Origin: Natronoglomus mannanivorans
Lineage (GTDB): Archaea > Halobacteriota > Halobacteria > Halobacteriales > Natrialbaceae
NCBI GenBank assembly: GCA_025517485.1
Contig: JAOPKB010000007.1
Span: 124,001 to 188,000, forward strand
Length of the DNA stretch: 64,000 nt
Direction: 5' to 3'
The position numbers were made by a program, and so were the translations under genes. Under the pieces are notes generated by a model. The model was not told the DNA's origin and did no database searches. It saw only the letters and a program-made list of their open reading frames with translations. Below, one piece after another: positions 17,602 to 27,529 of the stretch. Numbering within the stretch: position 1 is the stretch's first letter; each line of letters starts with the position of its first letter.

Positions 17602-18558
17602 ATGACGAGGCTCGGAACGGCGGACGCGGACCCCGGCGAGATCGACACGGGCCGTCTCGAAGTCGGCGAGACTCGAGACGGCAGCTCGTTCGGGCTTCCG
17701 GTCGCCGTGATCAACGGCGCAGAGCCGGGACAGACGCTCTACATGCAGGCCGTCAGCGACGGTGACGAATTGAACGGGGTCGGTGTCGTCCAGCGGGTCG
17801 TCCCGCGACTCGACCCGGCCGAGATTTCGGGAACGATTCTGGTAGTCGGCATCGTCAACTACCACGCGTTTCAGGTCGCCGAACACCGAAACCCGATCGA
17901 CGACACGAAGATGAACCGAACCTATCCCGGCAACGAGAACGGGACCTCGAGCGAACGGATCGCTCACGCGACGTTCGAGGCGGCCACGCGGGCGGACCTG
18001 ATCGTCGACCTCCACCAGGGGTCGACCAGTCGGATGATCGACGAGGTCCGCGTCCGCTGTGGGAAACGCCACCGGATGCACGAGGAGTGTCTGGAACTGG
18101 CGAAGGTCTTCGGCTGTGGCTACATCTTAGATCAGAAAGGGCCGGACGGCCAGCTCGCGCGAGCCGGGCCGGACGACGGCATCCCGACGATCGATCCCGA
18201 ACTCGGCGGGGCCGTCGGCTGGGACGAAACCAGCATCGAGAAGGGTGTCTCCGGCGTCTTCAACGTCCTCACTCACTACGGCTTCCTCGACGGAGACAGC
18301 GACTACGAGCGCCAGACGCGAGCGAGCGGCTTCGACCAGTACGGCTCGCCCGTCGGCGGTCTCGTGACCTTCGAGCGCGAACTCGGACAGCGGGTCAGTA
18401 CCGGCGAGACGCTCTTCGAGGTGACGACCCCCTTCGGCGAGACGAAAGCCGAAATCACGGCCGACAGTGACGGCATCCTCTGGCGAACCCGCCGGTTGCC
18501 ACAGGTCGCGACCGGCGAGTACGTCTGTTCCGTCGGTACCGACATCGACACCTACTGA
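17602..18558 (+). CDS. AstE/ASPA-like (M14 family) protein with altered zinc ligand
   Basis: 318 residues from ATG 17602. The fold is that of succinylglutamate desuccinylases and aspartoacylases, which remove acyl groups from amino acids. The usual HGDE zinc motif reads DGDELNG (in QAVSDGDELNG, about residue 60), so the first ligand is Asp rather than His. The second ligand is kept in DLHQGS (about residue 138). A C-terminal biotinyl/lipoyl-like beta domain (GGLVTFERELGQRVSTGETLFEV, about 245-310) is present, as in this subfamily. Divergent from an MFS transporter. Substrate unknown. Confidence 0.78.
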   Translation: MTRLGTADADPGEIDTGRLEVGETRDGSSFGLPVAVINGAEPGQTLYMQAVSDGDELNGVGVVQRVVPRLDPAEISGTILVVGIVNYHAFQVAEHRNPIDDTKMNRTYPGNENGTSSERIAHATFEAATRADLIVDLHQGSTSRMIDEVRVRCGKRHRMHEECLELAKVFGCGYILDQKGPDGQLARAGPDDGIPTIDPELGGAVGWDETSIEKGVSGVFNVLTHYGFLDGDSDYERQTRASGFDQYGSPVGGLVTFERELGQRVSTGETLFEVTTPFGETKAEITADSDGILWRTRRLPQVATGEYVCSVGTDIDTY

Positions 18559-18696
18559 CGGCGCTCGAACGAGAACCGATCGGGAGTACCAGTACCCTCG
18601 ATTCCGGACGAGACGGACGACGACAGCACGACGACCGGACTGCGACACGACACGCGACACACGACACACGATAGACAGACACAATACCGATCTCCG

Positions 18697-19800
18697 ATGC
18701 CTACCGCTCTCACCTGTCCCGACTGTGGAACCGACTACGACCCCGGCCCCGACGAACCGTGGCGCTGTTCTTGCGGCCACGCACTCGAGTTCGTCGACCG
18801 ACCGCACCCGGAGGGGAACCCGCGTCCGCTGGCCCAGCTCGACACGACGGACGGCCTGTGGACGTTCTTCGAGTTCCTCCCGATCGAGAAACGCGTCTCG
18901 TTCGACGAGGGGTTCACCCCGATAGTCGACGCCCCCGAATGGAACGCCGCGTTCAAACTCGAGTACGTCTTTCCGACGGGTTCGTTCAAGGACCGCGGGG
19001 CGACGACGACGCTCTCGCGAGCCGTGGAACTCGGCGTCGACAAGGTGATCGAGGATTCCTCGGGGAACGCCGGCGCCGCAATCGCGACGTACGCCGCCCG
19101 TGCCGGCCTCGAGGCGGACATCTACGTACCAGCGGACGTCAAGCAGTCGAAACTGATGGCGATCCAGCGGACAGGTGCCAGACCGATCCGAATCGAGGGG
19201 ACTCGAGAGGACGTGACGACGGCGTGTATCGACGCCGTCGAGTCGGGCGAGGGCTGGTACGCGAGTCACGCTTGGAACCCCGCCTTCTACGCCGGGACGA
19301 TGACCTTCGCGTTCGAGGTCGCCGCCCAGCGAGGCTGGACCGTCCCCGACGCCGTCGTGCTCCCGATCGGTCACGGGACGCTCTTTCTGGGTGCCTACCG
19401 CGGCTTTTCCTTGCTCAACGAGGCCGGTATCGTCGACCGGATGCCCCGCCTCCTCGGTGCGCAGACCGCCGGTTACGCCCCGATCGTGAGCGCGCTCGGC
19501 GGCGAGACCGACGTCGAAGACGACGACGAGACCGAGATCGCCGACGGAATCCAGATCGCTGAACCCGCCCGCGGCACCCAGATCCTCGACGCGGTCGATG
19601 CGACCGACGGCGACGCGATCGCGCTCGGATCCGACCCGATCGAGACCGCCCTCGATACCCTCCATCGGAACGGATTTTACGTCGAACCGACCTGCGCGGT
19701 CGCCCCCGCAGCGCTCCGGCGGTACCGCGAGGAGGGGGTGTTGGAGGACGACGACGACGTCGTCGTTCCGCTGACGGGAAGCGGATTGAAGACGCTGTGA
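18697..19800 (+). CDS. thrC: Threonine synthase
   Basis: 367 residues. Converts O-phosphohomoserine to threonine with PLP. It begins with a zinc ribbon (CPDC at 9-12 and CSC at 29-31) typical of archaeal threonine synthases, then the PLP lysine in PTGSFKDRGAT (about residue 99), the SSGNAGAA loop and a C-terminal PLTGSGLK phosphate-binding motif. Family members usually run to about 400 residues. Paralogues with a cystathionine or unassigned role exist in haloarchaea, so exact substrate is fairly, not fully, certain. Upstream 18640-18680 is a CGACACA-rich stretch. Confidence 0.85.
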   Translation: MPTALTCPDCGTDYDPGPDEPWRCSCGHALEFVDRPHPEGNPRPLAQLDTTDGLWTFFEFLPIEKRVSFDEGFTPIVDAPEWNAAFKLEYVFPTGSFKDRGATTTLSRAVELGVDKVIEDSSGNAGAAIATYAARAGLEADIYVPADVKQSKLMAIQRTGARPIRIEGTREDVTTACIDAVESGEGWYASHAWNPAFYAGTMTFAFEVAAQRGWTVPDAVVLPIGHGTLFLGAYRGFSLLNEAGIVDRMPRLLGAQTAGYAPIVSALGGETDVEDDDETEIADGIQIAEPARGTQILDAVDATDGDAIALGSDPIETALDTLHRNGFYVEPTCAVAPAALRRYREEGVLEDDDDVVVPLTGSGLKTL

Positions 19801-19864
19801 TGGCTCGAGTGACCTTGCCCCAGTCGGCGGTTACAGGAGAAAATCCCAAAACGAAACACGAGCG

Positions 19865-20413
19865 ATGAACAGGAAGACACGCTCCGTCCGGAACGACTGC
19901 ACCGACGGACAGTCCTCGTCTCGATTCCGATCCCGATTCCGTTCTCGTTCTCTCGCTCTCTCCCGACGACAGTACTGCGGACTCACAGCACTCTCGACGG
20001 TCTCGGTTGCCGGCTGTCTCGACACCTTTCAGGGATCCGAGACGGCAGACCGAATCGACCTCCGATTGCTCAACGAATCTTCGGAGACGGTGCGGCTCTC
20101 GATTTCGTTCGAAACCGAGACCGAGACCGAGACCGAGACTGAGACTGAGACCGAAACCGGGGCCGGGACCGGGGCCAAAACCGACGACAGCGACGTGGTT
20201 TTCGACGAAACGTACACGCTCGGTCCGACCGAAACCGAGACCGAACCCGAAATCCTCGAGTCCGGTCGATACCGCATTACCGTCGACCGGACGGATTCTG
20301 ACGAAGAGCCGACCGTCCTCGAGTACGACGCACTGGGCGAGGGCTGCAACAAGTGGGTCTCCGTGACGATTACCGATCACGATGGCGTGTCGGTCTCTCA
20401 CGAACTCTGTTGA
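19865..20413 (+). CDS. Tat-type lipoprotein with a Glu-Thr repeat
   Basis: 182 residues. A basic N-terminus with SRRQ (residues 33-36) leads into a short hydrophobic stretch and a lipobox, VSVAGC (Cys about 51), so the mature protein would be lipid-anchored outside the cell. A run of about ten Glu-Thr pairs (residues 83-98) is encoded by a hexamer repeat. The rest is a small beta domain ending with two cysteines (GEGCNKW, HELC) that could form a disulfide. A later start is possible since the first 25 residues are Arg/Ser low complexity. Function unknown. Confidence 0.65.
   Translation: MNRKTRSVRNDCTDGQSSSRFRSRFRSRSLALSRRQYCGLTALSTVSVAGCLDTFQGSETADRIDLRLLNESSETVRLSISFETETETETETETETETGAGTGAKTDDSDVVFDETYTLGPTETETEPEILESGRYRITVDRTDSDEEPTVLEYDALGEGCNKWVSVTITDHDGVSVSHELC
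20111..20182 (+). repeat. Hexanucleotide (GAGACC-like) repeat inside the lipoprotein gene
   Basis: Consecutive GAGACC, GAGACT, GAAACC and GGGACC units encode alternating Glu-Thr and Gly-Thr. The pure period suggests slippage expansion; the length probably differs between strains. Confidence 0.75.
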
Positions 20414-20462
20414 GGACCTCCGTCCTCCCCAGTGGTCGATCCATCAGGTGAATCTGTGATTC

Positions 20463-20476
20463 GCGATTCGAATCGC
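20463..20476. repeat. 14-bp perfect palindrome between convergent genes
   Basis: GCGATTCGAATCGC reads the same on both strands and lies in the 107-base space between the ends of the lipoprotein gene and the cellulase gene. It could serve as a shared terminator stem or a protein-binding site; no T-run is attached. Confidence 0.45.
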
Positions 20477-20520
20477 TGTCAGATTCGCGACCAAGATAGG
20501 GTGTCGCGACCTCGAGTCGC

Positions 20521-22992
20521 CTAGATCGACTCGAACAGTTCGACGACGTCTGTCACACTCACCTGTCCGTTGCCATCGAAATCGTAGTACTGTGGATAGT
20601 CGGCGACGCCTGGCTCGTCGACGTTCTCGAAGAAGACGTTGACGTCGGTCGTGGTCGTCTGTCCGCTTCCCGTAATATCGTTGTAGAGCCCATCACCCGT
20701 GGTGTCGGCGGGCTCGTAGCCGTCGATCGACGGCGGTCCGTCGCCGTCGGTCTGCGTCGTTACTGCCGTCGTCACGACGTCGGATTCCTCACCGCTGACG
20801 ACCGTCGAGAGACCGATCTCGTACGTGGTGCCGGCCTCGAGGCCCGTGATCGTCGCCGTCGTCGCCGACGTCTCTTCCTCGAGGGTGCCGTCGAGATAGA
20901 CGCGGTAGGTGTCGGCCTCGGCGACCGAATCCCAGCCCATTTCGATGCTCGTTTCGGTGACCTCGTTGGTCCACTGATCGGCCGGTGCCGTCGGGCCGCT
21001 CGGCCCGCTGTCGGCCAGCTCCGGTTCGGGCGTCTCGTCGATCTCCCCGACGATTTCGGCGAGCATCATGAACAGCGGGGCGGTGTAGTTGATCGCCCAC
21101 TCGTTTGTCGCGTACGAGCAGTGCTCGTCGACGTAGGACATGAGGTGCGAGAGGTCCTCGCCTTCGATGTGATCCGACGTACAGTCGCCGTCGTCGACGC
21201 CGTCTTCGGGGAACACGTTGTTGTGGCCGCCACCGACGAGCATGCCGGGAATGAGCGTGTCGGTGCTCTGGACGATCCGGTCGTGGGGCTTCGTCGCGGA
21301 TTTCTCGCCGTGACCGGTGACGAAGGAGTGGCCCGTCGCGCTGCGACCCAGCGCGTGGTGAAGCGGTCCGGCGATCGTGTCCGAGAACTCCTCGTCGGTG
21401 TACCAGTGGGGGCTGTAATCGACCGAATCCTCGTAGACCTCTTTGGCCCACAGTCCCTGTACGCCACGGGAGATACCGGACTTGAGGTGGCCCCAGTAGA
21501 AGTCGTAGACGCCGGTCGTGTAGACGTCGTGAACGTCGGCGGCAGGATCTCCGACGTATCGTTGCCCGACCCAGAAGGGGCTCGTGAGGCCCGCGGCTGC
21601 CGACCCCTCGTCGTCCTGCCCAGTGCCGCCGAGAGCGCCTCCGGCCTGATAGTAGGCGTACTGGCCGAGCCCGACCGGGTTGTTCCAGTCGATCGGTCCC
21701 TCGACGTCGCCCGGTACCTCGGCGGCACCGTCGAAGCCGTCCCAGCTCAGATCCGTGTCCTGAATCCACTGATCGTAACTGTCGTCGCCAGTCGTCCGCA
21801 GCAACTCCGCGGCGGCCCAGTAGCGATCCGGCTCGTCGAAACCCGCGCGTCCGTACGCGCCCGATCCCTCGTCCTGATTTCTGGATTGCTCCCAGACGAG
21901 ATCCGCGTTCTCGTCGTCGCTGAGCCACTCCCAGGCCGCTTCGGCGCACTCGAGCATCTCTTGTGCGAACGCGGGGTCGTGGTCCTCGTAAACGCGGGCG
22001 GCCATCGCGAACGCTCCGCAGGCGTGGGCCGTTCCAGCCGAGGAGTGACCGAAGACGTAGCGTTCCTGGTCGTCCTCTTCGGGTGCGACGTCCATCGGCG
22101 GGAACGACTCGTTCCCGGCGACCTTGTAGAACAGTGCGCCGCTCGAGCGTTGCATCTGTTCCAAAAAGCGCAGGGCGTACTTGCTCTCGACTAGGACGTC
22201 CGGCATCTCGCCGACGTTCGGGTCGTCGACGCTGTCGGGGATGTAGAACTGGCCGACGTGGAACGCTTCGGGGTTTCGCTCGTAGGCCAGCAGCAACTGG
22301 GCGACGGTGATGGCCTGTGGGTTGACGTACTTCCCGTAGTCGCCGGCGTCGTACCAGCCGGCGGAGACGTCGATCGTGTCGCCGGGGGAGACGTCCTCCT
22401 CGGCCAGAAAGTCCGCGGCGCCGTCGGCCGGTTCCGCGACGATCGCTTCCTCGTCCTGGCCGTGGCCGGGTCCGATGTCGAGACCGGTGTAGGGGTCGTC
22501 GATGTGCGTCTTGGATCGTTTGAGCGTGTAGAGGCGACCGACGTCGCGGAGCAGTTCGGCGTAGACTGCGCTGGCTTCGTCGACCCTGAAGGGATACGAT
22601 TCCTCGTCGCCCGCGACGATGCGGTACTCCCCGGGCTCGTCCAGTTCGGTAAAGTCGGCCCACTTGACGGTGTGATTCGTCCCGAACTCGTCGTCCATCG
22701 CAGCGGAGAGGCTGCCCTGATCGACGGTCTCTCCGGTGTCCGCGTCGACGATCTCGAACGAGGTGACGCTCTCGACGTCCATGGCCTGTGACGTGAGAAT
22801 CGCCCGCTTCCCACCGTCGAGCGGGTATCCGACCTGATTGACCCGAATCCCTCGATACTCCTCGTCGTCGTGACCTGCGAAGGCTGTCCCGGTCATCGAA
22901 CTCCCGATCGCTGTGGTTGCTGCAATGCCGCCGACCGCCTTCAGTATACTCCGTCGATCGATCGATCGTTGCTGAGTACGTTCCATGTACAC
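20521..22992 (-). CDS. Secreted GH9 cellulase with Fn3 and dockerin-like modules
   Basis: 823 residues. A Tat signal (DRRSILK at 12-18, cleavage near AFA-G 39/40) is followed by a CelD-type Ig-like N-domain (about 45-135) and a GH9 catalytic domain (about 145-650). Catalytic aspartates are D215 and D218 in WYDAGDYGKY; the acid is E631 in NEWAINY; the His motif FVTGHGE is at 558-564. A fibronectin III domain (about 668-748) and a dockerin-like double calcium-loop (DTTGDGLYND near 763 and DFDGNGQVSVTD near 804) end the protein. It should hydrolyse beta-1,4-glucan outside the cell. A TATA box 27 bases upstream supports ATG 22992 as a leaderless start. Confidence 0.9.
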   Translation of the reverse strand: MYMERTQQRSIDRRSILKAVGGIAATTAIGSSMTGTAFAGHDDEEYRGIRVNQVGYPLDGGKRAILTSQAMDVESVTSFEIVDADTGETVDQGSLSAAMDDEFGTNHTVKWADFTELDEPGEYRIVAGDEESYPFRVDEASAVYAELLRDVGRLYTLKRSKTHIDDPYTGLDIGPGHGQDEEAIVAEPADGAADFLAEEDVSPGDTIDVSAGWYDAGDYGKYVNPQAITVAQLLLAYERNPEAFHVGQFYIPDSVDDPNVGEMPDVLVESKYALRFLEQMQRSSGALFYKVAGNESFPPMDVAPEEDDQERYVFGHSSAGTAHACGAFAMAARVYEDHDPAFAQEMLECAEAAWEWLSDDENADLVWEQSRNQDEGSGAYGRAGFDEPDRYWAAAELLRTTGDDSYDQWIQDTDLSWDGFDGAAEVPGDVEGPIDWNNPVGLGQYAYYQAGGALGGTGQDDEGSAAAGLTSPFWVGQRYVGDPAADVHDVYTTGVYDFYWGHLKSGISRGVQGLWAKEVYEDSVDYSPHWYTDEEFSDTIAGPLHHALGRSATGHSFVTGHGEKSATKPHDRIVQSTDTLIPGMLVGGGHNNVFPEDGVDDGDCTSDHIEGEDLSHLMSYVDEHCSYATNEWAINYTAPLFMMLAEIVGEIDETPEPELADSGPSGPTAPADQWTNEVTETSIEMGWDSVAEADTYRVYLDGTLEEETSATTATITGLEAGTTYEIGLSTVVSGEESDVVTTAVTTQTDGDGPPSIDGYEPADTTGDGLYNDITGSGQTTTTDVNVFFENVDEPGVADYPQYYDFDGNGQVSVTDVVELFESI

Positions 22993-23013
22993 CGTAAACC
23001 TCCACTCCTCTCC

Positions 23014-23023
23014 ATAAATATTT
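23014..23023 (-). promoter_or_regulatory. TATA box of the cellulase gene
   Basis: AAATATTTAT on the minus strand, centred about 27 bases before ATG 22992, inside a strikingly AT-rich patch (23008-23050) for this genome. Confidence 0.6.
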
Positions 23024-23242
23024 CTCTATAATATAATTAATAAATTACCTCGTGGTGGTAGAAAATAGTACACCTTCTCCCGTCGGACGTCGTGACGACG
23101 CGTAAGTGGACGAGTGAACTGTCGAAGGCGTCGTGGCGTCTCTCTCGCCGCTCGAGGCGTCGGACGCGAAACCGACCCCGTCGATTCCGACGACGAAACC
23201 CGACATTCCTTTACTCTCGGCCTGAATACGGGCGGGTATACG

Positions 23243-25012
23243 ATGTTCCTCTCTCTCCGTACGGAGGTCGAGACTGCACTCGAGGACGCGCTCGTCGCCC
23301 TCGAGTACCCGACAGACGACCTCGGCATCGAAGAGCCGCCGGACGACGTCGCGAGCGTGCTGGCCTCGAGCGTCGCGTTTCGACTGGCCGGCGAGGCCGG
23401 CGCCGCGCCCCCACAGGTCGCCGCCCAGCTCGCCGACGAAATCGACCTCGACGAGTTGACCTACGTCTCGCGCGTCGAGACGCAGGGGCCATACCTCAAC
23501 TTCCTGCCCAGCGACGCCTACTTCGAGACGACACTCGGAGCGGCCACGGCAGCCGACTACGGCACCCTCGAGGACCGCGACCAGTCGGTCGTCGTCGAGC
23601 ACACCAGCGCCAACCCGACGGGACCGGTCCACGTCGGCCGCGCTCGCAACCCGATCATCGGGGACGCCGTCGCGAACGTCCTCGACTTCGCGGGCTACGA
23701 CGTGTCCCGCCACTACTACGTCAACGACGCCGGCCGTCAGATGGCCGTCTTCACGTGGGCTTACGAGACCTTCGACGAGGACGATCTCGAGGACGACCCC
23801 GCCCGCGAGCGCATCGAGTACGACCTCGTACGCTACTACCGCAAGGGGAACCGGTTCCTCGAGAACGCCTCCGACGAGGAGGTCGAGGCCGCCGAAGCCG
23901 AGATCGACGCCATCATGCAGGGGCTCGAGGCGGGCGACGAGGAGACCTACGAGCGCGTCAGCGAGGTCGTCGATCAGGTTCTCGGCGGAATGAAGGAGTG
24001 TCTCGAGCGTCTCCCCGCCGAGTTCGACGAGTTCGTCAAGGAGACGCGATTCATGCGAAACGGCGCGACCGACGACCTCGTCGCCCGACTGAAGGAACTC
24101 GACGAGGCCGTCTACGAGGAGGATGCCTGGCAACTGGAACTCGACGACCACGGCATCGACAAGAATCTGGTCTTCCTGCGGTCGGACGACACCTCCCTGT
24201 ATCCGACGCGCGACCTGGCTCACCACGAGTGGAAGTTCGACAACTACGACCGCGCGGTAACGGTGCTCGGTGAGGACCACAAACTGCAGGCCAGACAGCT
24301 TCGCACGACACTCGAGTTGCTGGGTAACGACACCGACCAACTCAGGCAGGTGCTCTACTCCTACGTCAACCTGCCGGAAGGGAAGATGTCCACCCGTCGG
24401 GGCACCGGCGTCGACTTAGACGACCTCCTCGACGAGGCGATCGACCGCGCCCGCGACGAGGTCGAGGATCGACTCGACGATCGAATCCGCGACGACGACC
24501 TTCAGGAAGACGACATCGAACGTATCGCCCACCAGGTCGGCATCGGCGCGGTCCGCTACGACATCGTCTCGAAACAGCCAACCAAGGCGATCACCTTCCA
24601 GTGGGATCAGGCACTCGACTTCGAGGCCCAGTCGGCCCCCTACGTCCAGTACGTGCACGCGCGATGTTGTGGGATTCTGGAAGAGTCCGGGTTCGGCGTC
24701 GACGGAACGATCGAGACGGACGTCGACGCCACGCTCCTCGAGACGCCCGCAGAACGGGACCTCCTCGAGACTATCGCCCGCTTCCCGGCAGTCGTCGAGG
24801 AAGCGGCCGACGATCTCGAACCCCATCAGATCGCGACCTACACCCGCGAGTTCGCCGATCGGTTCAACACCTTCTACCGGGAGTGTCAGGTCCTCTCCGA
24901 CGACGTCGACGCCGATCTCCAGGAGGCACGACTCGCGCTCGTGGCCGCCTCGAGACACACGGTCGCGAACGCGCTCTCGATTCTGGGCGTGGCTGCGCCG
25001 CGGTCGATGTAG
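23243..25012 (+). CDS. argS: Arginyl-tRNA synthetase
   Basis: 589 residues, class I synthetase that charges tRNA-Arg. The N-terminal Add1 domain (1-100) is followed by the HIGH-type motif HVGR (130-133, in [12 protein letters not shown]), then the KMSKS-type motif in [11 protein letters not shown] (about 381), and the C-terminal anticodon-binding helices (DALVEP-like DALALR region replaced by [11 protein letters not shown]). The upstream frame from 23114 is basic and overlaps the AT-rich promoter, so the ATG at 23243 (MFLSLRTE) is used. Divergent from the cellulase gene, convergent with minD. Confidence 0.93.
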   Translation: MFLSLRTEVETALEDALVALEYPTDDLGIEEPPDDVASVLASSVAFRLAGEAGAAPPQVAAQLADEIDLDELTYVSRVETQGPYLNFLPSDAYFETTLGAATAADYGTLEDRDQSVVVEHTSANPTGPVHVGRARNPIIGDAVANVLDFAGYDVSRHYYVNDAGRQMAVFTWAYETFDEDDLEDDPARERIEYDLVRYYRKGNRFLENASDEEVEAAEAEIDAIMQGLEAGDEETYERVSEVVDQVLGGMKECLERLPAEFDEFVKETRFMRNGATDDLVARLKELDEAVYEEDAWQLELDDHGIDKNLVFLRSDDTSLYPTRDLAHHEWKFDNYDRAVTVLGEDHKLQARQLRTTLELLGNDTDQLRQVLYSYVNLPEGKMSTRRGTGVDLDDLLDEAIDRARDEVEDRLDDRIRDDDLQEDDIERIAHQVGIGAVRYDIVSKQPTKAITFQWDQALDFEAQSAPYVQYVHARCCGILEESGFGVDGTIETDVDATLLETPAERDLLETIARFPAVVEEAADDLEPHQIATYTREFADRFNTFYRECQVLSDDVDADLQEARLALVAASRHTVANALSILGVAAPRSM

Positions 25013-25070
25013 ATCGGTCGGTGAAATCGGCTCCCGACGACTCTTCTGGTCCGAAACGTCGCAGTAGAAC

Positions 25071-26009
25071 CTAGTTCGGATCCGACTCCGCTTCCGTGAT
25101 TGCACTCGAGACGTCGTCGTGAGAGGCGGTTCCTGTGTCCGCCTCGTCTTCGTCCTCGCTTTCGCCTGCGCCTTCGTCTTCGGTTTCGTCGTTGGCCGCT
25201 GGTCCTCCGCTCTCCGTCTCTCTATCCGTTCGATTCGCCGTCTCGTTCGTCGGCTGTGAACGCTCGGCGATCGCTTCCGCCGGCGTCCTCGTGGGAACCT
25301 CGAGATCCGCGAGTGTCGCGGCGAGATGTCGGTACGCGACTGCGGCCGGACTGTCGGCGTCGTGGACTACGAGCGGCGTCCCGGCGTAGACGCTGTCGCG
25401 GACGACGGGATCGTCCGGGACCGCGACGAGCAACGGGGTCTCGAGTCGGGCGGCGATCTCGTCGTAGGAGACGTCCCCCGTCGGTCGCGTGCGGGTGATG
25501 ATCAGTCCCTCGACGCTGCCACCGGCGCGGTCGGTGAGTTCGAGAGTCTTCTTCGCGTCGTGGACGGAAGCGGGTTCGGGGGTCGTAATGAGGAGCACGC
25601 TGTCGGCGAGGCCCAGCGGGAGGACGGTTTCGTGGCTGACGCCGGCGCCGACGTCCAGCAGGACGTAGTCGAAGTTCTCACGGAGCGCTTCGATTGCCTC
25701 GCGTAGCCCTTCGGGGGACGTCTCCGCGTAGTCGTCGAGACCGGTGCCGCTCGGGACGGCGACGATGTTGTCCGCGAGTTTGTACGTCGCGTCTTCGATC
25801 GATGCGTTGCCCGCCAGCACGTCGTGGAGGGTGGTCGAATCGGCGTTGAGACTGACGAACCCGGCGAGGTTCGCCATGCCGAGATCGACGTCGACGATGG
25901 CAACCCGTTTGCCCGCCTGCGCGAGCGCCGTCCCGAGGTTCACCGTCGTCGTCGTCTTCCCGACGCCGCCTTTACCGCTCGCGATAGCGTAGACCGTCTG
26001 ATCAGACAT
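25071..26009 (-). CDS. minD: MinD/ParA-type P-loop ATPase
   Basis: 312 residues. The deviant Walker A motif GKGGVGKT is at 12-19 with the signature lysine, the switch I region IVDVDLGMANL follows at about 38, and Walker B is in FDYVLLDVGAG (about 113). The last 80 residues are an acidic Ser/Glu tail, not the amphipathic membrane-targeting helix of bacterial MinD. In haloarchaea such MinD homologues influence positioning of polar structures such as archaella rather than division; which job this one has cannot be read here. Divergent from prf1. Confidence 0.85.
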   Translation of the reverse strand: MSDQTVYAIASGKGGVGKTTTTVNLGTALAQAGKRVAIVDVDLGMANLAGFVSLNADSTTLHDVLAGNASIEDATYKLADNIVAVPSGTGLDDYAETSPEGLREAIEALRENFDYVLLDVGAGVSHETVLPLGLADSVLLITTPEPASVHDAKKTLELTDRAGGSVEGLIITRTRPTGDVSYDEIAARLETPLLVAVPDDPVVRDSVYAGTPLVVHDADSPAAVAYRHLAATLADLEVPTRTPAEAIAERSQPTNETANRTDRETESGGPAANDETEDEGAGESEDEDEADTGTASHDDVSSAITEAESDPN

Positions 26010-26162
26010 ACTCGGTTATTACGCGGACAGTGTAGCGGGACCACCTTAAATCGTCTCGTCCCGTTTTCGGGTGCCAACACGAGAGCATTTTCGAACGGTT
26101 GTCGGCGCCACCCCGTGTGCGTGTCAAAGGATACTTAGCCACAGCACCGTTTTATACACCCA

Positions 26163-27428
26163 ATGAGTCAGGAGGGCGAGCAGGGACAGGAGCAATCCGA
26201 CCGGAAGAAATACGAGTTCCGGAAGGTCATCGAGGAACTCGAGAACTTCGAAGGGTCGGGGACGCAACTGGTCACGATCTACATCCCCGAGGATCGCCAG
26301 ATCAGCGATGTCGTCGCCCACGTCACCCAAGAACACTCCGAAGCGGCGAACATCAAGTCCAAACAGACCCGAACCAACGTACAGGACGCGCTGACGAGCA
26401 TCAAGGACCGACTCCGATACTACAGTACCTTTCCGCCGGAAAACGGACTGGTGATCTTCTCCGGTGCCGTCGACTCCGGCGGCGGCCAGACCGAGATGAT
26501 CACCCGCGCCCTCGAGAGTCCGCCCCAGCCCGTCGAGTCCTTCCGCTATCACTGTGACTCGGATTTCCTGATCGAGCCACTCGAGCACATGCTCGCCGAC
26601 CAGGGCCTCTACGGCCTCATCGTCCTCGATCGCCGCGAGGCCAACGTCGGCTGGCTCAAGGGCAAACGGATCGAACCCGTCAAGTCCGCCTCCTCGCTCG
26701 TCCCCGGCAAGCAGCGGAAGGGTGGCCAGTCCGCCCAGCGTTTCGCCCGGCTCCGACTCGAGGCCATCGACAACTTCTACCAGGAGGTCGCGGGGATGGC
26801 GAACGACCTGTTCGTCGCCAAGCGCCACGAACTCGACGGTATCCTCGTCGGCGGCCCCTCGCCTACCAAAGACGAGTTCTTAGACGGCGACTACCTCCAC
26901 CACGAGATTCAGGACAAGGTCCTCGGGAAGTTCGACGTCGCCTACACCGACGAGTCCGGCCTGAAGGACCTCGTCGACAACGCTGAGGACGCGCTGGCCG
27001 ACGCCGAGGTGATGCAGGACAAAAACGAGATGGAGACCTTCTTCAAGCAACTCCACGCTGGCGAACGCGCGACATACGGGTTCGAGCAGACCCGCCGAAA
27101 CCTCATAATGGGCTCCGTCGACCGGCTCCTGATCAGCGAAGACCTCCGTAAGGACGCCGTCACCTACAACTGCGAGGAGTGTGGTGCGACCGAACACGAG
27201 ATGATCGACCGACGCAAGTCGACGCCGACTCACACCTGCACCGAGTGTGGCAACGAGGTCGAAGCGACCGACGACGACCGCGAGGACGCCATCGACCACC
27301 TCATCGAAATCGCCGAACAGCGCGGCACCGAGACCAAGTTCATCTCGACTGACTTCGAGAAGGGCGAACAGCTCTACAACGCCTTCGGCGGCGTCGCAGG
27401 CATCCTCCGGTACTCGACCGGCGTCTAG
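26163..27428 (+). CDS. prf1: Peptide chain release factor aRF1
   Basis: 421 residues, the archaeal class I release factor that reads all three stop codons. Stop-codon recognition motifs NIKS (63-66) and YHCDSDF (129-135) are intact, and the peptidyl-tRNA hydrolysis motif GGQ is at 187-189. Residues about 335-370 hold a four-cysteine zinc ribbon (CEECG and CTECG). Length matches the family, so no intein interrupts it. The ATG at 26163 follows a TTTTATA box only about ten bases away, which is too close to be its promoter; a second AT-rich element near 26130 is a better candidate. Confidence 0.95.
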   Translation: MSQEGEQGQEQSDRKKYEFRKVIEELENFEGSGTQLVTIYIPEDRQISDVVAHVTQEHSEAANIKSKQTRTNVQDALTSIKDRLRYYSTFPPENGLVIFSGAVDSGGGQTEMITRALESPPQPVESFRYHCDSDFLIEPLEHMLADQGLYGLIVLDRREANVGWLKGKRIEPVKSASSLVPGKQRKGGQSAQRFARLRLEAIDNFYQEVAGMANDLFVAKRHELDGILVGGPSPTKDEFLDGDYLHHEIQDKVLGKFDVAYTDESGLKDLVDNAEDALADAEVMQDKNEMETFFKQLHAGERATYGFEQTRRNLIMGSVDRLLISEDLRKDAVTYNCEECGATEHEMIDRRKSTPTHTCTECGNEVEATDDDREDAIDHLIEIAEQRGTETKFISTDFEKGEQLYNAFGGVAGILRYSTGV

Positions 27429-27529
27429 ACCGAGCGGGCCGTTCGATCGATCCAGACTCAGTTCGAGTCCCAGTCCAGTACCGTGGTGCTTTTAGTATCG
27501 TAACATGAATCGAAGGATAATTAGTCCCG

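Noticed and set aside
18127..19665. 512-residue minus-strand frame
   Set aside because: Antisense of the M14-family gene and threonine synthase; no family features.
20789..23005. 738-residue minus-strand frame overlapping the cellulase
   Set aside because: Arg-rich shifted frame of the GH9 gene; the GH9 frame has clear domains.
23045..24340. 431-residue open frame on the minus strand
   Set aside because: Antisense of argS.
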